Source of the DNA: Streptomyces sp. NBC_01481
GTDB lineage: Bacteria; Actinomycetota; Actinomycetes; Streptomycetales; Streptomycetaceae
Direction: 5' to 3'
Assembly (NCBI RefSeq): GCF_026339995.1
Contig: NZ_JAPEPT010000001.1
Coordinates: forward strand, 508,501 to 572,500
DNA: 64,000 nucleotides
A program made the position numbers and the translations under genes. Under the pieces are notes generated by a model. The model was given only the letters and a program-made list of their open reading frames with translations. It was not told where the DNA came from and did no database searches. This document shows positions 1 through 8,291 of this stretch, piece after piece. How positions within the stretch are numbered: the stretch's first letter is position 1; each line of letters begins with the position of its first letter.

Positions 1-1
1 C

Positions 2-49
2 GCAGTGGCCTTCCGCAGCTCACGACGGCGCCGGACGGAATCGGACTGA
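2..49 (+). CDS. C-terminal end of an upstream gene (partial)
   Basis: An open frame enters from the left edge and ends at a TGA at 47-49, one base before the sortase start codon. The visible end reads AVAFRSSRRRRTESD. A positively charged tail like this is what follows the membrane anchor of sortase substrates, and the tight spacing to the sortase gene suits an operon. The hydrophobic segment and sorting motif would lie outside the window, so the substrate idea is inference only. Confidence 0.35.
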   Translation, partial: AVAFRSSRRRRTESD

Positions 50-50
50 C

Positions 51-719
51 ATGTCCTCCGCCGAACGCTCGGCGGGGACCGGTCGGCTGCTCACCGGAGT
101 GGCCTGGGCGGTACTCCTGCTAGGGCTGTGGCTCTGGGGCAACGGGTTCACCGGCGGCTTCGGCGGCACCTCCGCGCCGACCACGGGCGATGTGGCGGCG
201 GTCGGCCGGCCGCTCGGCGTGCCCCTGCCGCCCGCCCTCGATCCGCTGAGCCCCGCCAGGCCCGACCGGGTGGAGATACCGTCGATAGGCATCGCCGCCC
301 CCGTCGTCCCGCGCGGTCTGGACTCCGCCGGCGCGGTCGACCCTCCGCCGTACGCCATGCAGAACACCGTCGGCTGGTACGGCAGCGGCACGCAGCCGGG
401 CGCGTCCGGAGCGGCGCTGCTCGTGGGTCATGTCGACACAGAGACAAAACCGGCCGTCTTCTACGGGCTGAGTTCCGCCCGCCCCGGCGAGAAGGTCCGG
501 GTGAGCAGGGCCGACGGCTCGGTCGTGGAGTTCACCATCGACGACATCCAGGTCTTCGGCCGGGACCGCTTCGATCCGACGAAGGTCTACGGTCCGCGCG
601 AGGACGGGCGGGCGGAGCTGCGGCTGATCACCTGCGGCGGCACGTTCGACCGCGCGACAGGCACGTACAACGCGAATGTGGTCGTCTCCGCGTATCTGAC
701 CGCGGTGGTGAAGGAGTAG
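51..719 (+). CDS. class F sortase
   Basis: A 222-residue membrane-anchored cysteine transpeptidase of the actinobacterial class F sortase family, expected to act outside the membrane on proteins carrying a sorting signal. An N-terminal transmembrane anchor spans about residues 15-35, followed by a Pro-rich stretch and the sortase barrel. Catalytic His127 sits in LLVGHVDT, Cys195 in RLITCGG, and Arg201 follows six residues later in the usual class F arrangement. The ATG at 51 lies directly after the stop of the preceding frame, so translation is probably coupled. The biological role of class F sortases is largely unknown; the possible substrate is the partial gene at the window edge. Confidence 0.85.
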   Translation: MSSAERSAGTGRLLTGVAWAVLLLGLWLWGNGFTGGFGGTSAPTTGDVAAVGRPLGVPLPPALDPLSPARPDRVEIPSIGIAAPVVPRGLDSAGAVDPPPYAMQNTVGWYGSGTQPGASGAALLVGHVDTETKPAVFYGLSSARPGEKVRVSRADGSVVEFTIDDIQVFGRDRFDPTKVYGPREDGRAELRLITCGGTFDRATGTYNANVVVSAYLTAVVKE

Positions 720-1123
720 TCCGCGAAGCGGTCGGCAGGGTCCAACCTGGCTCGACCGACGACATGCTCCCCCCAGAGCCGTCGGCCGAGCCGGTCCTCG
801 ACCGCGGGCGCCCGGGCTGCGGGAGAAGCCCGGCACCGGCACGGGAGGTTCTGGTTGGTCCGGTCGCGCTCAAGGTCAGGGGCCGGGGCCGTTGCCCGAC
901 ACTCTAGAGCGGTCGGTGGGCCCGGCCTAGGGCCTGGATGACACCATGTCGTGAACTCGTCGCCCTCAGTGGCTATTTCCTTACCGTCGCCCTGCGAGCA
1001 CACCGCGACGAGGTGCGGGCTCGTGGCTCTCACCCGGCGTGTGTCAGGATGGATTCGACCTGTCTTGTCCGGTGGGAAGCCCGGGCGGGGAGGTCACCTG
1101 CAAGTGCAGCCAAGGGGGAGTGG
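720..1123. other. intergenic region upstream of the GH6 gene
   Basis: About 400 bases separate the sortase stop from the GH6 start. Longer in-frame extensions of the GH6 gene exist here but lack signal-peptide character. The only clear element is a purine-rich ribosome binding site, AAGGGGGAG, at about 1111-1119. No convincing promoter or terminator was recognised. Confidence 0.4.
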
Positions 1124-2131
1124 ATGTACGGGAGTTCCACCGGGCGTGCCCGCCTGTGCGGGGCCGCGGCGGCGGGGGCGGCGGTGCTGCTCTTGCTCGC
1201 AGGCTGTTCCTCCGGCGACGGCGAGGACAACAAACCGGCGGTGAGCCAGCAGCCCAAGGCGAACGATCCCTACTGGGTCAATCCCGACGGCAAGGCCGCG
1301 CGGCAGGTTGCCGCGTACCGCAAGGACGGCGACGACAAGAACGCCGAACTGATCAAGAAGATCGCCGAGCAGCCCGTCGGCGAATGGATCGGCCCGGACA
1401 AACCGGAGGCCGAGGCCAAGGGCTTCACCCAGGCGGCCGCGAAGGCCGACCGGGACGCACTGCTCGTCCTCTACAACATCCCGCACCGCGACTGCGGACA
1501 GTTCTCCAAGGGCGGCGCGGCCGACGGCAACGCCTACCGGGAGTGGGTGGACAAGGTCGCGGCGGGGATCGGCGACCGGCGGGCCACGGTGATCCTGGAG
1601 CCGGACGCGGTGCTGCACCTCGTGGACACGTGCACGCCGCAGGAGTTCCACGAGGAGCGGTTCGATCTGCTCAAGGGTGCCGTCGAGCGGCTGAAGCAGC
1701 AGCCGAACACGAAGGTGTACCTGGACGCGGGCAACGCGGGCTGGTCGCAGCCGGATGCGCTCTTCGACCCGCTGCGGCGGGCCGGGATCGACAAGGCCGA
1801 CGGCTTCTCCGTCAACGTCTCCAACTTCTATCCGACCGCGGCGAGCAAGGAGTTCGGCCGCAAGCTGTCCGCGAAGGTCGGCGGCAAGCACTTCGTGATC
1901 GACACCAGCCGCAATGGCAACGGCCCGTACACCGCGGGCAAGGACCCGTGGTGCAATCCGCCGGGCCGCGCGCTCGGCGAGAAGCCGACGACACAGACGG
2001 GCGACGCGCTCGTCGACGCGTATCTGTGGGTCAAGCGGCCGGGGGAGTCGGACGGGGAGTGCAGGGGTGGGCCGCGGGCGGGGGAGTGGTGGGGGGAGTA
2101 CGCGCTGGGGTTGGCGCGGGCGTCGAAGTAG
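1124..2131 (+). CDS. cslZ: GH6 family lipoprotein (cellulase-like, CslZ)
   Basis: A secreted glycoside hydrolase family 6 protein of 335 residues, expected to cut beta-1,4-glucan. The ATG at 1124 is chosen because it follows AAGGGGGAG by a few bases and begins a lipoprotein signal: basic N-terminus, hydrophobic core and the lipobox LAGCSS. The mature part has GH6 features such as the segment around VILEPDAVLH and the Trp-bearing VYLDAGNAGW. It converges on glxA and cslA across a long palindromic repeat. In Streptomyces a GH6 gene next to cslA-glxA is described as cslZ, acting on the glucan made at hyphal tips; the symbol rests on that context. Confidence 0.8.
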   Translation: MYGSSTGRARLCGAAAAGAAVLLLLAGCSSGDGEDNKPAVSQQPKANDPYWVNPDGKAARQVAAYRKDGDDKNAELIKKIAEQPVGEWIGPDKPEAEAKGFTQAAAKADRDALLVLYNIPHRDCGQFSKGGAADGNAYREWVDKVAAGIGDRRATVILEPDAVLHLVDTCTPQEFHEERFDLLKGAVERLKQQPNTKVYLDAGNAGWSQPDALFDPLRRAGIDKADGFSVNVSNFYPTAASKEFGRKLSAKVGGKHFVIDTSRNGNGPYTAGKDPWCNPPGRALGEKPTTQTGDALVDAYLWVKRPGESDGECRGGPRAGEWWGEYALGLARASK

Positions 2132-2167
2132 CCCTGGGGTGGGGGCGCCGGTTCCGCTGCCCGGGGC

Positions 2168-2398
2168 CGTTCCCCTACCCGCCCTCCCCCTACGGCCTGG
2201 CGGCCGTGGGAGGTACCCCCATCCCGAACTGGGGGCAAGCCCCCAGACCCCCGTATGCGACCTTCGGCCGCATGTCCTCAAACGCCGGACGGGCTGAGTT
2301 TCCGCCGGTCGGCCTGACAATTCAGGCCGACCGGCGGAAACTCAGCCCCGCCGGCGTTTGAGGCGCGGGGGTCCGGGGGCAGAGCCCCCGGTTACGGG
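2168..2398. repeat. palindromic intergenic repeat R1 with long cruciform
   Basis: A G/C-rich block between convergent genes. At 2294-2345 two perfect 24-base arms flank the loop CAAT; the pairing continues outward with 18 further bases per side (two mismatches), so 2276-2363 can fold into a stem of about 42 pairs. The left part has modules (GGGGGCAAGCCCCC, GTGGGAGGTACCCCCAT) that recur in the opposite orientation near 12.0 and 35.2 kb. It probably works as a bidirectional terminator for cslZ and glxA. Confidence 0.8.
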
Positions 2399-4344
2399 AC
2401 CTCCACCCACACACCCTCCGACGGCGTCCCCTTCTCGTCCGTCACAAACAGCATGTACCAGCCCGACGGCACCAACGCCCGATTCGCCGGCACCGACACC
2501 TCGATCCCGTCCGCCGTCTTCTTCACGTCCAGCGCGATCGACCGCTGATCCGTGTCCGTGACATGCGTGACCGCGCTCGGCCGGATCAGCTTCGCCGTCT
2601 TGACGGACGCGGCGTCCTTGACCTTGAACGTCCCCGTGTCCCCGCGCGCGATGGACTTCGGCCCGCCGCTGATGAGCGGCTTGGAGTCCCGGTAGAGATA
2701 CGGCGGCGTGTAGATCTCGATGCGCTGCTCGAAGACGCCCGGCTTCGTGTTCGCCTTGTCCGCGAACAGCGAGTCCGAGCCGAAGATCATGACGCGCCCG
2801 TCGGGCAGCAGCACCGAGCCCGAGTGGTAGTTGCGCCCCACCGCGGGGTCGGCGACCCGCTTGTACGTGCCGGTCTTCGGGTCGTACGTGCGCGCCTGGA
2901 GTACGTTCGAGCCGCCGCGCCCCCGGTAGTCCGAGGAGCCTCCGGTCACCAGGATCGAGTCGTCCGGCAGCAGCGAGGCGCTCGGGTAGCGCGTGCCCTT
3001 CTCCAGTGAAGCGCCGTCCTTGAAGCGGGGGTTGATCTCCTTGAGGTCGACCAGGCGGGACTTCTCACTCGCCTTCTCGGACTCGCCGACCCCGCCGCCG
3101 CCGATGACCATGAACCTCTGGTCCTGGGCGGGCGGCAGCATGACCGTCGCGGAGGTCTCCATCTTGTCCGGGTCGCTCAGCCCGGGGACCTTGACGAACT
3201 TGTTCGTCTTCAGGTCCCAGACGCCCGGCGCGCGGCCGACGTCGGCCGGTCCGTACCCGGCGTTGGAGCCGGAGTAGAAGAGCTTGCCGTTGTCCATCAG
3301 GAAGATCGCCGGGTAGGTGGGGAACTTCCTGATGATCCCGGTGTACTGCCACTTCTTGGTCTTCGGGTCGTAGACCTCGTCCTTGCCGGGGACGATCTGC
3401 CCGATCTCGTCGAGGCCGGAGAGCGCGAGGACCTTGCCGTCCTTGAGCGTGGTCAGCGTGGGGTACCAGCGGGCCTCGTTCATCGGGTCGACGGTGATGT
3501 ACTTCTCCGCCACCGGGTCGAACTCGTAGGCCTCCTTGATGCCCTGGAAGTCCTTCTTGTCGAGGGCGAGCTTCTGCGCGATGCCGTAGATGTTGCGGGC
3601 GTCGGAGCCCTTGAGGCCCTGCACGCGGTAGTTGTCCTCGGTGCCGGTCTCGTAGTCCTTCCCGGACTCCTCGGCCTCGACGTAGATACGGCCGAGGCCC
3701 GGCTCGGTCCGCAGGAACCTGCCCGTCGCCGGGTCGAAGACCTTCTTCGCCTTCTCCACCAGGACGGGGTCCTTGGAGACGAAGGTCTTGCCGTTCTTCT
3801 TGCCGGTGAACTTGGTGCCCGCGGGCAGGGTCTTGGGCTCGTCCGGGTCCTCGTTGTGCACGACCATCAGGCCGCCGGCCTTGGTGATGTCGCCCTTGAG
3901 CTTCTCGTACCGCTTGGTGCCGCCCGCGATCAGGAGCTTGCCGTCGGGCAGTTGGGTGTGCCCGGCGCAGAACATGTCCTTGGGTGTGGGGATCTTCTTG
4001 AACTCATTGGTCCTGGGATCCCACAGCACCGACTCGAACTTCTTCGCGTCGAAGTTCTTCTGGTTGTTGCCCGATCCGGCGACGAGCAGCACCTTGCCGG
4101 TGTGCAGCAGCGCCGCGTGGATGGAGTTGATGCGGTACTCGGCGGGGACGTCCAGAAAGTCCCAGTGACCGTTCTCAGCCTTGTACTCGGGCTTGTTGAT
4201 CTTGTAGTCGTGGTACTGGTCCGAGCCGAAGCGCCACAGCGCGGGCCCGTTGAAGCCGGCCACCGCGACGATCACCGCGGCGCCGATCGCTATCCGGCGG
4301 GCCCGGTTCTTGCGGTGGTTCGGCCGGACGGGCAGCGTGCTCAT
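2392..4344 (-). CDS. glxA: radical copper oxidase GlxA
   Basis: A 650-residue galactose-oxidase-like mononuclear copper radical oxidase, membrane-anchored by one N-terminal helix (about residues 17-36) with the catalytic propeller outside. Kelch-type repeats run through the body. The Cys that forms the Tyr-Cys cofactor is in DMFCAGHT (Cys126); the tyrosine segment ARWYPT and the copper-ligand segment RNYHSGS are present, and an immunoglobulin-like domain closes the chain. The start codon overlaps the cslA stop (ATGA), so the two are coupled. In Streptomyces GlxA oxidises the glucan produced by CslA at growing tips and is needed for aerial development on some media; copper is delivered to it by a Sco-type chaperone. 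Confidence 0.95.
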   Translation of the reverse strand: MSTLPVRPNHRKNRARRIAIGAAVIVAVAGFNGPALWRFGSDQYHDYKINKPEYKAENGHWDFLDVPAEYRINSIHAALLHTGKVLLVAGSGNNQKNFDAKKFESVLWDPRTNEFKKIPTPKDMFCAGHTQLPDGKLLIAGGTKRYEKLKGDITKAGGLMVVHNEDPDEPKTLPAGTKFTGKKNGKTFVSKDPVLVEKAKKVFDPATGRFLRTEPGLGRIYVEAEESGKDYETGTEDNYRVQGLKGSDARNIYGIAQKLALDKKDFQGIKEAYEFDPVAEKYITVDPMNEARWYPTLTTLKDGKVLALSGLDEIGQIVPGKDEVYDPKTKKWQYTGIIRKFPTYPAIFLMDNGKLFYSGSNAGYGPADVGRAPGVWDLKTNKFVKVPGLSDPDKMETSATVMLPPAQDQRFMVIGGGGVGESEKASEKSRLVDLKEINPRFKDGASLEKGTRYPSASLLPDDSILVTGGSSDYRGRGGSNVLQARTYDPKTGTYKRVADPAVGRNYHSGSVLLPDGRVMIFGSDSLFADKANTKPGVFEQRIEIYTPPYLYRDSKPLISGGPKSIARGDTGTFKVKDAASVKTAKLIRPSAVTHVTDTDQRSIALDVKKTADGIEVSVPANRALVPSGWYMLFVTDEKGTPSEGVWVEVP

Positions 4345-6263
4345 TTCTTACGTCCCCCAAGGGCGATCTGCATGGTCTGATCTGCGGCGGAGCCCGGCCG
4401 CTGCTGCGGCACATGGGCCTCGGGCTGTGCGGCCGGCGGCCGCCCGCCGCCGTGGCGCCGTGAGCGCTTCTTCTTCTCGGCACGGATGCCGTGGCGCCAG
4501 GCGAAGATCGGCGCCGCGGTGATCAGCAGGGCCAGCGTCGCCCACACGATCATCGCCGGATGGTCGTGCCCGAAGTAGAAGGAGGAGCCCAGCGATCCGC
4601 CGAAGACGAGGATGAAGAAGAGATGGATCCGGAAGGTGCCGAAGAGGGTGTCCGGGCTGGACGAGTCGCCCTTGGGGGTCACGACGAACTTGCTCTTGCG
4701 GCGCAGTACGGCGTCCATCAGCGAGCGTGCGTAGATCGGCGCGGAGAGCGCGGACATGACCATGCCCGCGAGTCCGCCGGAGCCCTCGGGCTCGTGTGGC
4801 GAAACGTTGTGGCGGCGGTTCCAGATGTAGAGGCCGATCTGGAGCGCCGAGGCATTGCCGTACAGCATCATCCAGATCGCGGGGTCGATCTGCACACCCG
4901 AGGCGCCCATGCCCAGGAACAGCGCACAGCTCAGCGCCGCCAGGATCCAGTTGAGGGCGGACATCGGGTAGAAGATGATCATCATCGTGTAGTTGAAGAG
5001 CTTGCCCGGCGGCAGGGAGTAGAAGCCCTTCCAGTACTGCTTCATGATCGTTTCGTATGTGCCCCGCGACCAGCGCAGCTGCTGGGTGAAGAAGTCGGTC
5101 CAGGCCGTGGGCCCCTCGCCGACGGCCAGCACGTCCGGGGTGTAGACCGAGCGCCACCTGTTGCCGGTGTCCGGGTTCTTGGCGCGGTGCATCTCGAAAC
5201 CGGTGGCCATGTCCTCGGTGATCGAGTCGTACAGGCCTCCGATCTGCTTGAGCGCCTTGATACGGACGGCGTTGGAGGTGCCGACGAACATCGGGGCGCC
5301 GTAGCGGTTGCCCGCGCGCTGGATCAGGGCGTGGAAGAGGAACTGCTGGGACTCGGCGGCCTTGGTGACGAAGGTGTCGTAGTTGCCGTAGACCTGCGGG
5401 CCGATGACAAAACCGACGTCGGGGTCGCGGAAGTAACCGAGCATCCGCTCCAGATAGTTGGGCAGCGGGATGTGGTCGGTGTCCACGGAGGCGAAGTAGT
5501 CGTAGTTGCCGCCGTGCGCCTCTAGCCAGGCGTTGTAGTTGCCGTGCTTGGTCTTGGCGCGGTGGGCGCCCTTGGTCTGGTTCCACTTCGCTATGCCCTT
5601 GCGGGAGAAGTGGTGGACGCCGAGGCGCGCGCACACCTCCTTGACGGCGGGGTCGTCGCCCTCGTCGAGGAGCCAGACGTGCATGAGCCCGCGGTGGCGG
5701 ATTTTTACGGCCGCCTCCAGGGTCTTCGTCACCATCTCCAGGGGCTCCTTGCCCGGTACGAAGGAGGTGAGGAAGGCGACCTTGGTGCCGGACTCGGGCA
5801 CCACGGGGACGGGATCACGCGCCACCAGCGTCGCGTGCGCGTTGGACAGGACGTTCATCGTGCGGAAGAGCTCGATCAGACCGATCGAGACGAGCATGAC
5901 GATGTCGAGAATGAGCAGCGTGTCGTTCTTCAGGTTCGGATCGCGCTCGGTCCAGTGCTGTGGCTGCATCAGCCAGGCGAACAGACCCAGCGACACCAGC
6001 GGCGCGGCTCCCAGCAGCAGGGCGGCCCGTATGCGGTGCGGCTCCTGCGAGAGCAGGGAGCGGTACTGCACGGTGTACGGCTTGGTGGGATCGGGCTGGG
6101 TGAGGGGGCCGGCGAGGCGGCTGTAGTGCTCGTAGTCGTACTTGGGAAGCGCCTTCTTCGGGCGCAGCCGGTGGCCTCCGGTGCGCAGATGGGCGGGTAC
6201 CCGGAGCTGAGTCGTCAGGGAAGGGTCGTTGTGCTGCCCGGCGCCGCTCGGCGTCGACGTCAT
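4341..6263 (-). CDS. cslA: cellulose-synthase-like glycosyltransferase CslA
   Basis: A processive family 2 glycosyltransferase of 640 residues that polymerises a beta-glucan across the membrane at hyphal tips. Two transmembrane helices (about 85-140) precede the cytosolic catalytic domain and several helices follow it. All signature motifs are visible: an aspartate in LLDEGDDP, the metal-binding DxD in ASVDTDHIP, the catalytic base in ITEDMATG and the QxxRW motif as QQLRWSRG. There is no PilZ domain. The start is preceded by GGGGGGATG-like purines. It is the first gene of a two-gene operon with glxA and faces a GH6 gene, the standard glucan module of Streptomyces. Confidence 0.95.
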   Translation of the reverse strand: MTSTPSGAGQHNDPSLTTQLRVPAHLRTGGHRLRPKKALPKYDYEHYSRLAGPLTQPDPTKPYTVQYRSLLSQEPHRIRAALLLGAAPLVSLGLFAWLMQPQHWTERDPNLKNDTLLILDIVMLVSIGLIELFRTMNVLSNAHATLVARDPVPVVPESGTKVAFLTSFVPGKEPLEMVTKTLEAAVKIRHRGLMHVWLLDEGDDPAVKEVCARLGVHHFSRKGIAKWNQTKGAHRAKTKHGNYNAWLEAHGGNYDYFASVDTDHIPLPNYLERMLGYFRDPDVGFVIGPQVYGNYDTFVTKAAESQQFLFHALIQRAGNRYGAPMFVGTSNAVRIKALKQIGGLYDSITEDMATGFEMHRAKNPDTGNRWRSVYTPDVLAVGEGPTAWTDFFTQQLRWSRGTYETIMKQYWKGFYSLPPGKLFNYTMMIIFYPMSALNWILAALSCALFLGMGASGVQIDPAIWMMLYGNASALQIGLYIWNRRHNVSPHEPEGSGGLAGMVMSALSAPIYARSLMDAVLRRKSKFVVTPKGDSSSPDTLFGTFRIHLFFILVFGGSLGSSFYFGHDHPAMIVWATLALLITAAPIFAWRHGIRAEKKKRSRRHGGGRPPAAQPEAHVPQQRPGSAADQTMQIALGGRKK

Positions 6264-6670
6264 GAGTCATCCCCCCGCACGCATGCTGGCTGCGTGTGAT
6301 GTGGTCGGTTCTTAAGTCCTGACCCCGGTCCCCCTCGACCAGTTGCCCTGGACACATCAGTGGCGGGCCACCGTCCCTACAGACACGAAACAGTCACTCG
6401 CCGGTTGCATCATGCCCGTCACGTGTTCGGACCGTGATCGGGGTCCCCTTCCCCGCACTCCGACAACGGACTGATGCGCCTGTACTACCCTCAACTACGC
6501 GAAACGGATGCCCCATTGGAGCCATTGCTTCCAGGATAGGTTCTACGACCCCGCCCATGATCGCAAGGGTGAATGAAGCACTTAAGCGGATATATGTACG
6601 ATTTGAGGTGCCCTTGTGGGCGAGCAGTGTTCGGGGTGCAGGGTGGCCGAAAATGGCCGTAGGGACGACC
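6264..6670. other. intergenic region upstream of cslA
   Basis: About 400 bases between the cslA start and the terminator of the tRNA-Lys gene. It is somewhat richer in A+T around 6520-6610 than its surroundings, as expected of a promoter region for cslA on the minus strand. A plus-strand frame crosses it and runs into the tRNA, but it has no ribosome binding site and no coding character. No specific operator was recognised. Confidence 0.4.
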
Positions 6671-6701
6671 GAGGCCCCCTCACTCGCCGTGAGGGGGCCT
6701 C
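6671..6701 (-). terminator. terminator of tRNA-Lys copy 1
   Basis: Perfect 13-base arms GAGGCCCCCTCAC and GTGAGGGGGCCTC around a five-base loop lie ten bases past the 3' end of the tRNA gene on the minus strand. Confidence 0.8.
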
Positions 6702-6710
6702 AGTGTTGCG

Positions 6711-6784
6711 TGCGCCGCCAGGGACTCGAACCCCGGACCCGCTGATTAAGAGTCAGCTGCTCTAACCAACTGAGCTAGCGGCGC
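6711..6784 (-). tRNA. tRNA-Lys (CTT), copy 1 of 3
   Basis: A 74-base cloverleaf read on the minus strand: acceptor GCGCCGC paired with GCGGCGC plus discriminator A, D-arm GCTC/GAGC, anticodon loop CTCTTAA giving anticodon CTT, and T-arm with TTCGAGT. CCA is not encoded. The same gene occurs at 14536-14609 and 27942-28015 with the same 5' flank GTCAGCAG. Confidence 0.97.
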
Positions 6785-6930
6785 CTGCTGACCCGGAGAA
6801 CTCTACCGGACGGCGAAGGGTGCTACTGACCATTATCTGATCGTTCCGGCCTGTCGGATCGTCGTTTATTACCGCTACTCCGTCAAAATGCGATCAAACG
6901 TGACAGATCGATCAGTGACAGGGGCCACGT

Positions 6931-8256
6931 ATGACCGCGCCGGTATTCGAGGAGTTCGAGCCCGCCGACGACTGCGACTGCGCGGGGTGCGTGCAGCAGC
7001 GCCGCGCTCTGGCCGCGGGGGAGCACCCGGCCGCGCACGGCTGTCGCCGGGCACTCGTGCTGTTCACGGCGGCGGGTGTGGTCCTGGGCGGCGGCGGAGG
7101 AGCAGCCGCGGCGACGGCAGTCGGGGTCCCCTCCGCGCCCGGGTCCGCGCTCCGGCCCGCGCCGGGGGCGGCCGCCTTCGTCGGCGATCCAGAGTCCGCC
7201 AACGAGCAGGGCGGCACCGCACCGCTGCACGGCCCCCATCCCGCCACCGCCACGGTTCCCGCCGCGCTGCGTCCGGTCACCCGGGCCGAGATCATCAACC
7301 GCGCCAAGCAGTGGGTGGCCGCCAAAGTCCCGTACAGCATGGACAAGTACTGGTCGGACGGGTACCGCCAGGACTGCTCCGGCTTTGTCTCGATGGCCTG
7401 GAACATGGGCAGCAACGAGTGGACCGGGAGCCTCGCGCAGTTCGCCACCCGGATCACGCGCGAGGAGCTGGAGCCCGGCGACATCCTGCTCTTCCACAAC
7501 CCGGACAATCCGACCAAGGGCTCGCACGTCACGATTTTCGGCGGCTGGACCGACTACACGCACACCTATTACGTCGCGTACGAGCAGACGAAGCCGCACA
7601 CCCGCAAGCAGCCGACGCCCATGGGGTACTGGACCAACGCCGACCGTTATCTGCCCTACCGCTACAACGGCCTCATCACCGCGACGACCACCGCGACGAC
7701 CACCGCGAGCGGGCCGGTCTCCGCCGAGGAGTATCCGGGCGCGACGGCCTTCGGCCCCGGCGCGAACAACGCGCACATCACCAAGCTCGGCGAGATGCTC
7801 GTCGAGCTCGGCTTCGGCAAGTACTACACAGTCGGCCCCGGGCCCCTCTGGGGCGAGGCCGACCGCCGGGCCACCGAGGCCTTCCAGCTCGCCCAGGGCT
7901 GGCGCGGCCCTGCCGCCGACGGGATGCCGAGCGCGGAGACCTGGCAGCTCCTGGCGACCAAGCAGGGCAGGAGCATCCCTGCGGCGGCGCCCGGCCCCGG
8001 CGGCACGAGGGCGGCGAAGCCCACGTACCCCGGGTCCCGGCACTTCAGGCCCGGCCGGTCCGGCGCGCATGTCACCCAGCTCCGCCGGAAGCTGGTCGAA
8101 CTCGGCTTCGGCAAGCACTACACAGCCGCCCCGGGGCCGGTCTGGGGCGAGGCGGACCGGCGCAGTGTCGAGGCCTTCCAGCGGGCCCAGGGCTGGCGCG
8201 GCGCGGCGGCGGACGGATTCCCCGGACCGGAGACCTGGCGCCGGCTCTTCGCCTGA
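6931..8256 (+). CDS. secreted NlpC/P60-like protein with two peptidoglycan-binding domains
   Basis: A 441-residue protein likely to act in the cell wall. A basic stretch and one hydrophobic segment (about residues 45-65, Gly/Ala-rich) give an N-terminal signal or anchor, although a Cys-rich region (DCDCAGC) unusually precedes it. The catalytic part, about 110-255, has a cysteine in RQDCSGFVS and a histidine in KGSHVTIFGG, as in NlpC/P60 or amidase-type peptidases. Two peptidoglycan-binding type 1 repeats follow (about 275-345 and 370-440), each with a GFGKxYT and an AFQxAQGW segment. It may cut or bind stem peptides; no substrate can be read from the sequence. A short tandem repeat of Thr/Ala codons links the domains. 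Confidence 0.75.
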   Translation: MTAPVFEEFEPADDCDCAGCVQQRRALAAGEHPAAHGCRRALVLFTAAGVVLGGGGGAAAATAVGVPSAPGSALRPAPGAAAFVGDPESANEQGGTAPLHGPHPATATVPAALRPVTRAEIINRAKQWVAAKVPYSMDKYWSDGYRQDCSGFVSMAWNMGSNEWTGSLAQFATRITREELEPGDILLFHNPDNPTKGSHVTIFGGWTDYTHTYYVAYEQTKPHTRKQPTPMGYWTNADRYLPYRYNGLITATTTATTTASGPVSAEEYPGATAFGPGANNAHITKLGEMLVELGFGKYYTVGPGPLWGEADRRATEAFQLAQGWRGPAADGMPSAETWQLLATKQGRSIPAAAPGPGGTRAAKPTYPGSRHFRPGRSGAHVTQLRRKLVELGFGKHYTAAPGPVWGEADRRSVEAFQRAQGWRGAAADGFPGPETWRRLFA

Positions 8257-8291
8257 GACACGCACCGAACTCATCAGTGGAGGCGGCAGTC

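Noticed and set aside
6434..6745. Plus-strand frame upstream of tRNA-Lys copy 1
   Set aside because: It runs into the tRNA gene and its terminator, has no ribosome binding site and no coding character.
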